This document shows positions 9,405 to 18,292 of a stretch of DNA of 64,000 nt, piece by piece (position 1 is the first letter of the stretch; every line of letters begins with the position of its first letter). The position numbers and the translations under genes are program-made. A model generated the notes under the pieces. The model did no database searches. It saw only the letters and a program-made list of their open reading frames with translations, and was not told the DNA's origin. The DNA is from Bizionia saleffrena (GTDB lineage: Bacteria > Bacteroidota > Bacteroidia > Flavobacteriales > Flavobacteriaceae): contig NZ_VSKM01000001.1 in NCBI RefSeq assembly GCF_008086175.1, positions 1 through 64,000 of the forward strand, read 5' to 3'.

Positions 9405-9700
9405 CGAAAATTAAAAGTATTTAGAAAGTATTTAATAAAAACGAGGAAAGCTTAAACATAATTCAATATTTCCACCAATCTACTACTTTTAATTAGCAAA
9501 AAAACAAGATAATGATCAAAATAATTATAATTTAACAAATTACCTTGTGTAAAACCTCTGTTTTTTATGCAGAATCATTTTAAACTAGGCTCTGTTTTAA
9601 TACTTTAATTTCTGTTATTTCTACTCCTCATTTTTTATGTGGAAGCGAAAAAATTAAGAATAACACTTCAGAGAGAGATTCTGTATCGTAAGATAGTTCC
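9405..9700. other. Gene-free spacer between moxR and acn
   Basis: AT-rich, with no open frame, hairpin or repeat that I can support. It holds the untranscribed 3' side of the moxR operon and the upstream side of the acn promoter. Confidence 0.5.
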
Positions 9701-10654
9701 TTAAAACAAACTCGTAATAATCTGTTCTTCAGTGACTCCTTCAGCCTCAGCTTTGTAGTTTTTTATAATTCGATGTCTTAAAACACTAAAGGCTACGGCT
9801 TGCACGTTTTCTATATCTGGAGAAAATTTCCCTTGTATCACCGCGTGCGTTTTCGCAGCTAGTATTAAGTTTTGAGAAGCTCTTGGTCCTGCTCCCCAAT
9901 CGATATATTTTTTTACTAATTCGCCAGCCGTATCTTTATTAGGTCGCGTTTTAGCCACCATAGAAACGGCATATTCGATAACATTATCTGCTACTGGTAT
10001 TCTTCGGATAAGGTCTTGAAAATCTACAATTTCTTGAGCAGTAAACAGCGCATTAACGCTTGATTTCAGATTAGAAGTTGTCGCTTTTACCACATCTACT
10101 TCTTCTTGAAACGACGGGTAATCTAAATGTATGGCAAACATAAAACGGTCCAATTGTGCTTCTGGTAACGGGTAGGTGCCTTCTTGTTCGATTGGGTTTT
10201 GCGTTGCCAACACAAAATAAGGTAAATCTAATTTATAATGATGTCCAGCAACTGTTACCGAACGCTCTTGCATTGCCTCTAATAAAGCTGCTTGTGTTTT
10301 GGGAGGTGTACGGTTAATTTCATCAGCAAGGATAATGTTAGAAAATATTGGTCCTTTTAAGAATTTAAAGGTTCTATTTTCGTCCAAAATTTCACTCCCT
10401 AATATATCACTAGGCATTAAATCGGGTGTGAACTGTATGCGTTTAAAATCTAACCCTAGAGCTTTGGCAATCGTGTTTACCATTAACGTTTTTGCCAAAC
10501 CGGGCACTCCAATTAATAACGCGTGACCTCCAGAGAAAATAGAGATTAATATTTGATCGACTACAGCATCTTGCCCAACAATAACTTTGGCAATTTCCTG
10601 CTTTAAATCGGTATATTTTTTTACTAGTTGATTAATTGCTGCTACGTCTGACAT
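9701..10654 (-). CDS. MoxR-family AAA+ ATPase
   Basis: Chaperone-like ATPase thought to mature or activate other proteins, often with VWA-domain partners. Walker A is GVPGLAKT (49-56), Walker B LADE (109-112), and the RTPPKTQAALLEAMQE segment follows as in MoxR proteins. At 317 aa it has normal length. It lies 13 bp after the surA-like gene and is probably the last gene of the folding-factor operon; the usual DUF58 and VWA partner genes are not next to it. Confidence 0.92.
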   Translation of the reverse strand: MSDVAAINQLVKKYTDLKQEIAKVIVGQDAVVDQILISIFSGGHALLIGVPGLAKTLMVNTIAKALGLDFKRIQFTPDLMPSDILGSEILDENRTFKFLKGPIFSNIILADEINRTPPKTQAALLEAMQERSVTVAGHHYKLDLPYFVLATQNPIEQEGTYPLPEAQLDRFMFAIHLDYPSFQEEVDVVKATTSNLKSSVNALFTAQEIVDFQDLIRRIPVADNVIEYAVSMVAKTRPNKDTAGELVKKYIDWGAGPRASQNLILAAKTHAVIQGKFSPDIENVQAVAFSVLRHRIIKNYKAEAEGVTEEQIITSLF

Positions 10655-10667
10655 ACTTTAAACTCTA

Positions 10668-12077
10668 CTATTTTTTTAACCAGTTACTATTAAATTCGCA
10701 ATCTTTATGACTATCACTTATTTTAATATAAGTGTCCATTATTTTTTCTTGCTGCCATTTATCGATAACGTTTAAGCGTTTTTCGTTTAACGCTAGTTCT
10801 TTAATTTTCAAGTAATCGCGAGCGTAATTCGCTTCGTGTTCGTCTATTCTATCGGTTACCGTAATTATCTTAAACTTTACATCTCCAGTTCTGTCTTGAT
10901 CGGTAATTACTTTAGATATCTCGTTATTTTCTAACGCTTGAAGTTGGCCATACAATTCAGGATCCATTTTCGTTAATTCGAAATTATAATCTTGCGTTTG
11001 CGGATTAATTAACTGTCCGCCTTGAAACTTTGTCTTAATTTCGTCACTAGAGTCTTTAGCGGCGTCGGCGAAGGTAATATTTCCATTAATAATGTTTTCA
11101 CGAATATTTTCAAGCTTATCTTTTGCTGCTTTTACTGCTTCCGAGGACACTTCTGGAATTAATAAAATATGGCGTACATCGTACTCCTGACCTCTAATTT
11201 TTTCTAATAAAACAATGTGGTAACCAAACTCCGATTTGAAAGGGTCTGAAATTTGTCCTTCTTGTAACGAAAATGCTACTTCTCTAAATTCCTTTACCAT
11301 TTGTGGCTTGTTACGGTTTAACGTGTACAATCCTCCTTTTGCTTTGGATGCTAAATCGTCTGTATATAAAACAACTTTAGATCTGAAGTTAGCTCCATTT
11401 TCTTCAACGTCTGTTTTAAATTCTTTAAGACGATCGATAGCTCGTTGTACACTTTCTGGCGCGACTACAGGCTCTACGACGATTTGTGCCACTTTAAGTT
11501 CTGTACCAAATACAGGGCGCTCATCGACGGGTATATTGTTGAAAAATACGCGCACTTCTTCGGGCGTTATTTCAACTTCATTAATAATTTTCTTTTGCAT
11601 TTCTGAAGCTAACTTGTTCGCCTTATTAATTTCGAACATTTCATCTTTCAACGCTTTTTCTGTATCCTTTTTATAAAAATCTAAGACTTCTGATAAATCT
11701 CCCTTAAACTGAATCTTAAACTGCTCAACTTGCTGGCTTACTACAGATCTTATTTCGGCATCGCTCACCACAATACTATCTTGAATAGCATGATGTGCGT
11801 ATAATTTATCTTCTAAAAGCTTCCCAAAGAGTTCGCATCTAGTAAAGTTTGAAGGGTCACCGCCCTGTGCTTTAATTTGCAATTCGGTTTTATCAATATC
11901 AGAATCTAAGACGATAAACTCGCCAACTACCGCGGCAACACCATCTATTTTAGATTCTTTAAATGGCTGTACACTATCTTTTACTATCGTTTCTTCTGGT
12001 GTATCTTCTATTATTTCTTGTGCAAAAAGTCCTGTTGCAGCAAAAAGAGAGATGCTTAACGCAATAATATGTTTCAA
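10668..12077 (-). CDS. surA: SurA-like periplasmic peptidyl-prolyl isomerase
   Basis: Periplasmic chaperone/PPIase for outer-membrane proteins. It has a signal peptide ending LFAATGLFAQ, a SurA N-domain opening with the segment around KIDGVAAVVGEFIVLDSDID, and two parvulin repeats (one around FKSEFGYHIVLL, a second weaker one after it). I prefer the TTG at 12077, one base after the stop of the upstream gene (TAATTTG), because it gives MKHIIALSISLFAATGLFAQ; the ATG at 12116 would add 13 residues before the signal peptide and overlap the upstream gene by 38 bp. Product 469 aa. Confidence 0.88.
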   Translation of the reverse strand: MKHIIALSISLFAATGLFAQEIIEDTPEETIVKDSVQPFKESKIDGVAAVVGEFIVLDSDIDKTELQIKAQGGDPSNFTRCELFGKLLEDKLYAHHAIQDSIVVSDAEIRSVVSQQVEQFKIQFKGDLSEVLDFYKKDTEKALKDEMFEINKANKLASEMQKKIINEVEITPEEVRVFFNNIPVDERPVFGTELKVAQIVVEPVVAPESVQRAIDRLKEFKTDVEENGANFRSKVVLYTDDLASKAKGGLYTLNRNKPQMVKEFREVAFSLQEGQISDPFKSEFGYHIVLLEKIRGQEYDVRHILLIPEVSSEAVKAAKDKLENIRENIINGNITFADAAKDSSDEIKTKFQGGQLINPQTQDYNFELTKMDPELYGQLQALENNEISKVITDQDRTGDVKFKIITVTDRIDEHEANYARDYLKIKELALNEKRLNVIDKWQQEKIMDTYIKISDSHKDCEFNSNWLKK

Positions 12078-12078
12078 A

Positions 12079-12924
12079 TTAATTGTAGATTTCAAATTGT
12101 TTATTTTTAATAGCATCTTTTGTGATGTCTTTTTCTAATTGTTTTATCAGTTCTAATTTCCTTCTATTTACCACTATCTGGCGTATTGTAGGTTTTACAT
12201 ACTCTAATGGCGCTGTATCATTTCTTAAAAGGACGTCGTTAATTTGCATCAAATATAATCCTAATGAGTCGTCGAGTTGTATAAAATTAGATTTTTTTAA
12301 CAGTTTGTCTTTGTTTTCCAGATTTAACACCGGTATTTTATTAACCACTTGACTTAAACGAATCCATACAGAGTCGTTCAAAGAAAAGGATCTAAGCTGA
12401 ATAGAAATAGAATCTAGTTCGCGTCGGTCTTTTTTATTAAAGCGTTTAAACTTAGTTTCTACACTGTTTAAATCTAACCGATTAGGATCTAACTTTATAT
12501 ATCTAAATTTAATTAACTCTTCGTTTAATTTAAAAACACTTTTATTTTCTTCGTAATAAGCGGCAGCTTCTTTAGTGCTAACTACGGTGTCTAAACTCTT
12601 ATAAACTAAAGCCTCTAGATAGGCTTTACTGTACAAATCGGTTTTGTATTGTGCGACTAATTCGTCAAATTCTTCTTGCTTTTCTTCTTTTAAGTTAAGC
12701 TCGGCACCTCCAACCAATAACTTACGAGTTGCCCATTGATTAATGTAATTATTAACCAAAACAATACTATCTTCTTTGCTATAATTTTCTGGTAAAACGT
12801 CTTCCAAATCACTTCTATATAAATAGGAATCGTTAGCCCTTGCCACAGCATCGTCTTCTTTGGGTTTAAAATACGCACAAGAAGACACTAGGGTAGCGAG
12901 CAATATGTAGATTATATTTTTAAT
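12079..12924 (-). CDS. PPIase-like periplasmic lipoprotein (SurA-related, no clear parvulin domain)
   Basis: Middle gene of three folding-factor genes. The protein resembles the N-terminal chaperone region of SurA/PpiC proteins (DSYLYRSDLEDVLPEN...SIVLVNNYINQWA), but I see no parvulin signature, so it may act as a chaperone only. The lipobox is LVSSC. A TTG at 12903 gives only MLATLVSSC, a poor signal peptide. Reading back in frame to an ATT at 12924, which overlaps the upstream stop, adds IKNIIYI and makes a classic lipoprotein signal. The true start is therefore uncertain; the start given is the ATT (281 aa), the alternative is 12903 (274 aa). Confidence 0.72.
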   Translation of the reverse strand: MKNIIYILLATLVSSCAYFKPKEDDAVARANDSYLYRSDLEDVLPENYSKEDSIVLVNNYINQWATRKLLVGGAELNLKEEKQEEFDELVAQYKTDLYSKAYLEALVYKSLDTVVSTKEAAAYYEENKSVFKLNEELIKFRYIKLDPNRLDLNSVETKFKRFNKKDRRELDSISIQLRSFSLNDSVWIRLSQVVNKIPVLNLENKDKLLKKSNFIQLDDSLGLYLMQINDVLLRNDTAPLEYVKPTIRQIVVNRRKLELIKQLEKDITKDAIKNKQFEIYN

Positions 12925-14857
12925 TGTTTGCGGGTTTTAGTAGTGTATTTACGTCCTTTAAAACGTCATCGTTTATTTTTATTGTATAAGAATTGGCTAA
13001 GTTTACAAGCCATTCTTTTTCTTTTTGAGCTTGATAATCGCTAATAACCTGTCCTTTAGACTCTTTATAATTTTTTTGCTTAGCCTCTGTAATGCCCTCT
13101 ATTTTTACCACAACATAAGCATCGTTATGTTTGTAGACCTTAGAAACGCCTTGAGCAATTTTTAATTTCTTAGGGAACGCCTGATGATCGATTTCTAAAT
13201 CGCCTATTGTAAAGCTTACAGCGATAATGTTTTTAGTATTTAACTCTTTTTTAATCGCTGTAACGGACGTCTCTTTTTTTAAGGCTTTCGCTACCGATTT
13301 AATAGTGCGCTTTTCAGCTGAAGACGCCACTATTGCGTTAGCCGTTTTAAGCGTTACATACTTGTTTTTGTGCGTATCGTAATAATTTTTAAGACCAAGG
13401 CTATCGTTTTTAGCGGCATTCCAAATTTCAGTTTGCATTAAGTTGAACAATAAAATACCATCTCTATATTCTCCTATAATATTAGCATATTCTTTATTTT
13501 CGTTAATTAGATGATCTTCTTGGTATTTAAAAAGCGCTAATTCAAGGAATGTTTTATAAGCTTGTTCTACCCATTTGCGTCCGTCTTTTTCGGTTAGATT
13601 TCTATATTGATAACCGACTAAAAACGTACCAAAATCACTGTTTTTAAACTGTTTGTCTTCGATTTTTAAAAACATTTTTTCTGCTTTAAAATCTGAAGGT
13701 AGGACCCATTTTCTTTTTAGAAAATCCGGCGTTAGGATCGACACGAAATAACTTAAATCGGCAGTTTCTTCATTAATGGTGTAACGCGCTTTTAAACCTT
13801 CTAACCGCGATGCATTAATAAGTTGGGAACGCGAATCGCGTTTAATTTTACTAATCAATTCATTTTTTAAGTCACTTAACGGCGGTATGCCTTTCTTTTC
13901 GTATAATTTTATAATATGCCAACCGTATTCACTTTTAATAGGCTCTGTAATATCTCCAACCGTTTTTATATTGAAAGCGGCATCTTCAAACTGAGAAGAA
14001 CTCAACGCGCCGCTAGAAAACGGTTTTAATTTACCGCCGTTATCCGAAGAACTCGGATCTTCTGAAAACTGCTTAGCTAACGACTCAAATTCTTCGCCTT
14101 GCTGGATACGTTTATATATTTCTCTTACTTTAGACGCATCATTTTTAATCATAATGTGCCCCACAGTAATCTCTCCTTTAGTTTTTCTTTTATCCAAAAC
14201 GTTTACAATATGATAACCAAAACGTGTTTTAAAAGGCATAGACACCTCTCCTACCGGCGTTGTATAGGCTATATTCTCAAATTCGTAAACCATTTTTAGA
14301 GCTGTAAAATACCCTAAGTCTTCGGCAAATACGGTTTTGCCATTATGCACTTTTTGCTTAACCGCATTAAAACCATACGTTTTAATATCGTTACGTATGT
14401 TTAATAACGTGTTATAAGCTGTCAGCGTATCTTGTGGCGTAGCCGACGCGTCTAGCATTATTAAAATGTGGTTCGCGGCAACCTCATTCTTTAATCGGAA
14501 ATAGGCCTCGTTTACCAATTCTTCAGTAACCTCGGTGTCGAAAATAAAGTTTTTAGCTAATTGTTTTTTATAACCGTCAAGTTCTTTAACATAGTCTGCT
14601 GCTTCGTCCAACTTTAACTTTCTAGCTTCCGCTAATTTTAACTTATATTGAATGAAGAGCTTTAAATAAACAGCAACATTTTTTTGAGATTCGTCTTGAA
14701 CTAAATCTAGATTTTTATTATAAACTCTAACAAATTCTGAAGCAAAAGCAGGTGTTCCGTTTACGGTAAACAATACTTTCTCGTTATCTTGAGAAAACCC
14801 ATTAAAGGCGAAGCCTAAAAACAAACAAATAAAGCAAAGGGCGTTTTTTAATCTCAT
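12920..14857 (-). CDS. PpiC/SurA-type peptidyl-prolyl isomerase with two parvulin domains
   Basis: Large secreted folding factor. After the signal peptide (MRLKNALCFICLFLGFAFNGFSQ) comes a SurA-like N-domain, then two parvulin repeats, one around FKTRFGYHIVNVLDKR and one around HIMIKNDASK...IKSEYGWHIIKLYEKK, and a long C-terminal region. The ATG at 14857 is chosen because an upstream in-frame TTG at 14911 lies inside the -33 promoter element and could not be in the message. The product is 645 aa. The next gene overlaps or abuts, giving a three-PPIase plus moxR operon. Confidence 0.88.
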   Translation of the reverse strand: MRLKNALCFICLFLGFAFNGFSQDNEKVLFTVNGTPAFASEFVRVYNKNLDLVQDESQKNVAVYLKLFIQYKLKLAEARKLKLDEAADYVKELDGYKKQLAKNFIFDTEVTEELVNEAYFRLKNEVAANHILIMLDASATPQDTLTAYNTLLNIRNDIKTYGFNAVKQKVHNGKTVFAEDLGYFTALKMVYEFENIAYTTPVGEVSMPFKTRFGYHIVNVLDKRKTKGEITVGHIMIKNDASKVREIYKRIQQGEEFESLAKQFSEDPSSSDNGGKLKPFSSGALSSSQFEDAAFNIKTVGDITEPIKSEYGWHIIKLYEKKGIPPLSDLKNELISKIKRDSRSQLINASRLEGLKARYTINEETADLSYFVSILTPDFLKRKWVLPSDFKAEKMFLKIEDKQFKNSDFGTFLVGYQYRNLTEKDGRKWVEQAYKTFLELALFKYQEDHLINENKEYANIIGEYRDGILLFNLMQTEIWNAAKNDSLGLKNYYDTHKNKYVTLKTANAIVASSAEKRTIKSVAKALKKETSVTAIKKELNTKNIIAVSFTIGDLEIDHQAFPKKLKIAQGVSKVYKHNDAYVVVKIEGITEAKQKNYKESKGQVISDYQAQKEKEWLVNLANSYTIKINDDVLKDVNTLLKPANN

Positions 14858-14881
14858 TATATCTTTAGGTTTTAATAATTG

Positions 14882-14912
14882 CAAAAATAAGAATATTAGA
14901 CTAGTAAGCAAA
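14882..14912 (-). promoter_or_regulatory. Promoter of the PPIase-moxR operon
   Basis: On the minus strand TTTG (14912-14909) and TATTTTTG (14889-14882) are separated by 19 bp, an exact match to the Bacteroidetes primary-sigma consensus. It fixes the start of the first gene at 14857. Confidence 0.8.
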
Positions 14913-15078
14913 CAGATTTACAACGGACTCTAAACTTTCTTTCTTATTATAATTAGCGTAACAAGATAGTTACTAATTTAGAATTAAAAGTAGCTTTTAT
15001 CGATTAAAACACGTCTTAATCGAGACTTTATCGACAGTTGTAAAAAAACACATATATTAGCCGTTTATATCTCATTTT

Positions 15079-15540
15079 ATGAAGTATACACACACCATTA
15101 TCATTAACATTTCGTTACCTGAATTTGTTAAAGTACTAACAGACTACAACGCCTTAAAATATTGGCAACGTGGTTTTATTAGCTTCGAACATCTCTCGGG
15201 CGATTTTAGTCGTGTAGGGGGTAAAATTAAACAAAATTATAATTTTGGAAAAGATAGTATATCTGTAATACAAACTGTTACGCATAGTAATTTACCGTAC
15301 GAAATTTTCGTAAATTATGATACGGAAGGTATGTGCAATCGCCAAAAAAATCATTTTAGCCAGCTTTCAGAAAACCAAATAAAATGGGTGTGTAAAACAC
15401 AGTGCATTCCAACGTCGCTATACACGCGAATGCTTACCGTTTTTATGCCTAGAGTATTTAAAAAACAAACCGCCATTTACCTCAACGATTTTAAAAACTA
15501 TGCCGAAAAAGGCTTATCTGTAAACAATGAGAAAACTTAA
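15079..15540 (+). CDS. SRPBCC-like (START/polyketide-cyclase fold) protein
   Basis: Function unknown. The 153-aa sequence has the pattern of SRPBCC proteins: an early strand MKYTHTIIINISLPEFVKVLTD, then KYWQRGFISFEHLSGDFSRVGGKIKQNY, where the W and the GxxxxxGG region resemble the ligand-binding helix-grip fold. No signal peptide is present, so it is cytoplasmic. Its last 14 bases overlap the next gene, which suggests coupled expression. The fold call is from pattern only. Confidence 0.6.
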   Translation: MKYTHTIIINISLPEFVKVLTDYNALKYWQRGFISFEHLSGDFSRVGGKIKQNYNFGKDSISVIQTVTHSNLPYEIFVNYDTEGMCNRQKNHFSQLSENQIKWVCKTQCIPTSLYTRMLTVFMPRVFKKQTAIYLNDFKNYAEKGLSVNNEKT

Positions 15541-15766
15541 ACTAATTTGGGACTTTAAAGGACCTGATGGTCTAAAAACTGCCGAACATCATGAAATTCA
15601 TCTTAAAGAGTATATCGCGCTTGAAAAGCTAAGCTTAAATATAACGGGTTTTGATGCGATAAATGAGGGGCATAGCATCGCTTTTATGGTGGTAAATGAT
15701 GACGAAATGCGTCCCGTTCGCGATGCTCTTAAACCACATCGTGGGCAATTATACACCGAAGACTAA
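15527..15766 (+). CDS. Small conserved-looking protein of unknown function
   Basis: A 79-aa cytoplasmic protein with no motif I recognise. Its ATG lies inside the end of the SRPBCC-like gene (14-bp overlap), so the two are probably translated together. The sequence is charged and begins MRKLKLIWDFKGPDGLKTA, with EHHEIHLKEY in the middle and no membrane segment. Confidence 0.65.
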   Translation: MRKLKLIWDFKGPDGLKTAEHHEIHLKEYIALEKLSLNITGFDAINEGHSIAFMVVNDDEMRPVRDALKPHRGQLYTED

Positions 15767-15893
15767 CGAAAGCGTAGTGTATTGGTTTTGCCAATGGCTA
15801 GTGCTTAGCAGTGTTTATAACGTTAAAATAGTTAGCGATTTACGTTAAATATTTTCTGAATTTAAGGATATCTTTTATATTATAATACATAAA

Positions 15894-16511
15894 ATGAAAT
15901 ATATACTAATATTTACAGCAATCATAATTTATATGCCAATACACGCTCAACGTAGTATTCCTAAAGTTATAGCCGAAGAGATTGAAACTGCTCTCACCTA
16001 TTATCCAGAGCTAGAAAATACACGAATAGAATTTAAGTTTAAAAAGAATATCAAGAAATCTACAATGCAGGCACAGCCTACCTTAGGTAGCTTTTTTAGG
16101 AATAAAAAAAAACGAAGTTATGTTATTTTAATTAGTGAAACAATTAAAATTTCAGACGCTACCTTTTTCACTAAAGATATACCCAGTCCAATTTTAATTG
16201 GGTGGATCGGTCACGAATTGGGGCACGTGATGGACTATAGAACACGAAGTAACCTCAACCTACTATGGTTTGGTATTAAATACTTGTTTTTAGATAAACA
16301 TATTGTTGAAGCCGAACGCACAGCCGACACCTTCGCCGTACAATCTGGGATGGCCGATTATATTTTGCAAACAAAAGATTTTATTTTAAATAACTCTAGT
16401 ATTAACGACGACTATAAAAAACGTATCGTTAAATATTATTTGTCGCCTGAAGAAATAATGCATCTTATTGAAAAAAAGGACAAAACTGAGGCAGCAAAGA
16501 AGCCACTTTAG
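15894..16511 (+). CDS. Secreted zincin-like putative metalloprotease
   Basis: A signal peptide (MKYILIFTAIIIYMPIHAQ) is followed by a domain with the zinc motif HELGH (107-111) and, about 30 residues on, EAERTADTFAV (139-148), where an acidic residue can act as the third ligand as in M48-type or gluzincin-like peptidases. At 205 aa it is small. It converges with the GH3 gene, overlapping it by four bases. Exact peptidase family and substrate are unknown. Confidence 0.7.
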   Translation: MKYILIFTAIIIYMPIHAQRSIPKVIAEEIETALTYYPELENTRIEFKFKKNIKKSTMQAQPTLGSFFRNKKKRSYVILISETIKISDATFFTKDIPSPILIGWIGHELGHVMDYRTRSNLNLLWFGIKYLFLDKHIVEAERTADTFAVQSGMADYILQTKDFILNNSSINDDYKKRIVKYYLSPEEIMHLIEKKDKTEAAKKPL

Positions 16512-18028
16512 GGAGCGACAAAATCTTCCCAGTCTTTAAATTTATCTTCACCCATTACACGTTCCATTTTTACTTGACCGCCTTTCTTTTTATTGGCACC
16601 ACTCCAGTTGAGAAAAACGTCGGGCGATATCACAGTCACTTTAACCCCCTCTAAAGCTTTCCCTCTAGCTACTTTATAATTTTTATTAGTCGATTTTAGA
16701 AAGGCATCTAAAGCGCTCGCAATAACGGACGCATCTGCTTTCAAATCGTTAGAGCCTATGTACCACGTATGGTAAAAACCGTCATTAAAACGTTTGGCAC
16801 ATAGGGTATATTCTGGAATGGTAGTCGAGAACTCTGCTTCTAAAAACTGGATTGCATCATCTAATTTATTAACCGATAATTGCGAACCGACCGTATTTAA
16901 AAAGAATTTGGTACGGCCTGTAATTTTAATTTCCGCCCGTTCTACATCTGTAAACGCAATGGTATCCCCTATTAAATAACGCCAGGCACCACTCACTGTA
17001 CTAATTATTAATACGTAGTCTTGATCCAATTTAACGTCTTTCAAGGTAACGCTCGGTGCGTTTTCTACAATAGATCCGTCTGGTTTAATATAATCCGGAT
17101 GGAACGGAACAAATTCGAAATACACCCCATTATTAGTTACTAACTGCATCGCCTCTGTTTCTGGTCGGCTTTGAAAAGCAATAAATCCTTCGGAAGCCAA
17201 ATAGGTATCGATAACCGTAATTGGTTTTTCCAAAAGCGCATTAAAACTCTTTTCATAAGGCCCAAAAGCCACGCCTCCCGAAGTGAACACTTGTAGATTA
17301 GGCCAAACCTCATGAATATTTTTTACCTTATGGTACTTAATGACTTCTTTCATCATTAGTTCAATCCACGATGGAATGCCACTCAGTGCACCTATATCCC
17401 AACTTTTTGCACGCTTTGCAATGGTTTCAACCCGTGTTTCCCAGTCGTCAATTTTAGCAATATCTTCTCCTGGTTTGTAATACCCTTTAAACCAAAACGG
17501 AATATTACTCGCGCTAATACCACTAATTTCTCCTTCTAAATGATTGTCTTTTTCAGCTAGCTTCGTAGAACTCCCTAACATCATCACTTCTTTACTAAAA
17601 AAATCGGCAGGCAAATCGAAATTATTTAAAGCGGTAACTTGTTGTATTCCGGCATGACGAATAGCATCGACCATTGCATCGGTAACCGGAATTCGTTTAC
17701 TTGAATTTCCTGTCGTTCCAGAGCTTAATGCATAGTACGACGGTGTTCCTGGCCACGTCACATTCTCTTCACCATTGTGCAATTTACGCCACCACTGCTC
17801 AGATATCTCGTTGTAATCAAAATACGGAATAGTAGCTGCAAACGCTTCAGCAATCGTATCACTTTCTAAAAGGCTCTTAAATTTATAGGCTTTACCAAAC
17901 TGCGTGTCTTTTGCTGTTTCTAGCAAGTGTTTTAAAACCTGTTCTTGCGCTTCAATAGGATTTACTTCGGGAGTTAATTTATCTTTTAAATTTATTGCTC
18001 CTTTAATTAAATTACCTAAAATTTCCAT
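16508..18028 (-). CDS. GH3 auxin-responsive-promoter family protein
   Basis: Member of the GH3 acyl-adenylate-forming superfamily; plant members conjugate amino acids to auxin or jasmonate, while the bacterial substrate is unknown. The ATP/AMP-binding segments are visible: YALSSGTTGNSSKRIPVTD (P-loop-like motif), FTSGGVAFGPYEKSF, and DTYLASEGFIAFQ followed by ISTVSGAWRYLIGD. At 506 aa it has the usual length of bacterial GH3 proteins. It appears to be a single-gene unit. Confidence 0.9.
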   Translation of the reverse strand: MEILGNLIKGAINLKDKLTPEVNPIEAQEQVLKHLLETAKDTQFGKAYKFKSLLESDTIAEAFAATIPYFDYNEISEQWWRKLHNGEENVTWPGTPSYYALSSGTTGNSSKRIPVTDAMVDAIRHAGIQQVTALNNFDLPADFFSKEVMMLGSSTKLAEKDNHLEGEISGISASNIPFWFKGYYKPGEDIAKIDDWETRVETIAKRAKSWDIGALSGIPSWIELMMKEVIKYHKVKNIHEVWPNLQVFTSGGVAFGPYEKSFNALLEKPITVIDTYLASEGFIAFQSRPETEAMQLVTNNGVYFEFVPFHPDYIKPDGSIVENAPSVTLKDVKLDQDYVLIISTVSGAWRYLIGDTIAFTDVERAEIKITGRTKFFLNTVGSQLSVNKLDDAIQFLEAEFSTTIPEYTLCAKRFNDGFYHTWYIGSNDLKADASVIASALDAFLKSTNKNYKVARGKALEGVKVTVISPDVFLNWSGANKKKGGQVKMERVMGEDKFKDWEDFVAP

Positions 18029-18238
18029 TGCAGATTTGTTTTCGATTCGTTTGATTAAATATAGAAATATCGCCCAACATTTCTACTTACTTTAATGTAA
18101 TCTTAACAGAAAAATAGATTCCGCTCATTATTGTACGTGTTGCCCTTCAATTAAGGATTAGTAAGAAAATTTGGTTGTAATAAAGTGCTATGTCTACATT
18201 TTAACATAATACTCATTGTAAACCCTTCCGCTTAGACC

Positions 18239-18272
18239 AAAAAAAAGCCGCAACTATTAGTTGAAGCTTTAA
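18239..18272 (-). terminator. Intrinsic terminator after guaB
   Basis: On the minus strand AAAGC-TT-CAACT pairs with AGTTG-CG-GCTTT (one internal mismatch) and is followed by eight T. Confidence 0.75.
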
Positions 18273-18292
18273 TCTATAAACTACCACTTGAA

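Noticed and set aside
11236-11676. 146-codon open frame antisense to surA
   Set aside because: Shadow of the SurA-like coding sequence; no start signal or family resemblance.
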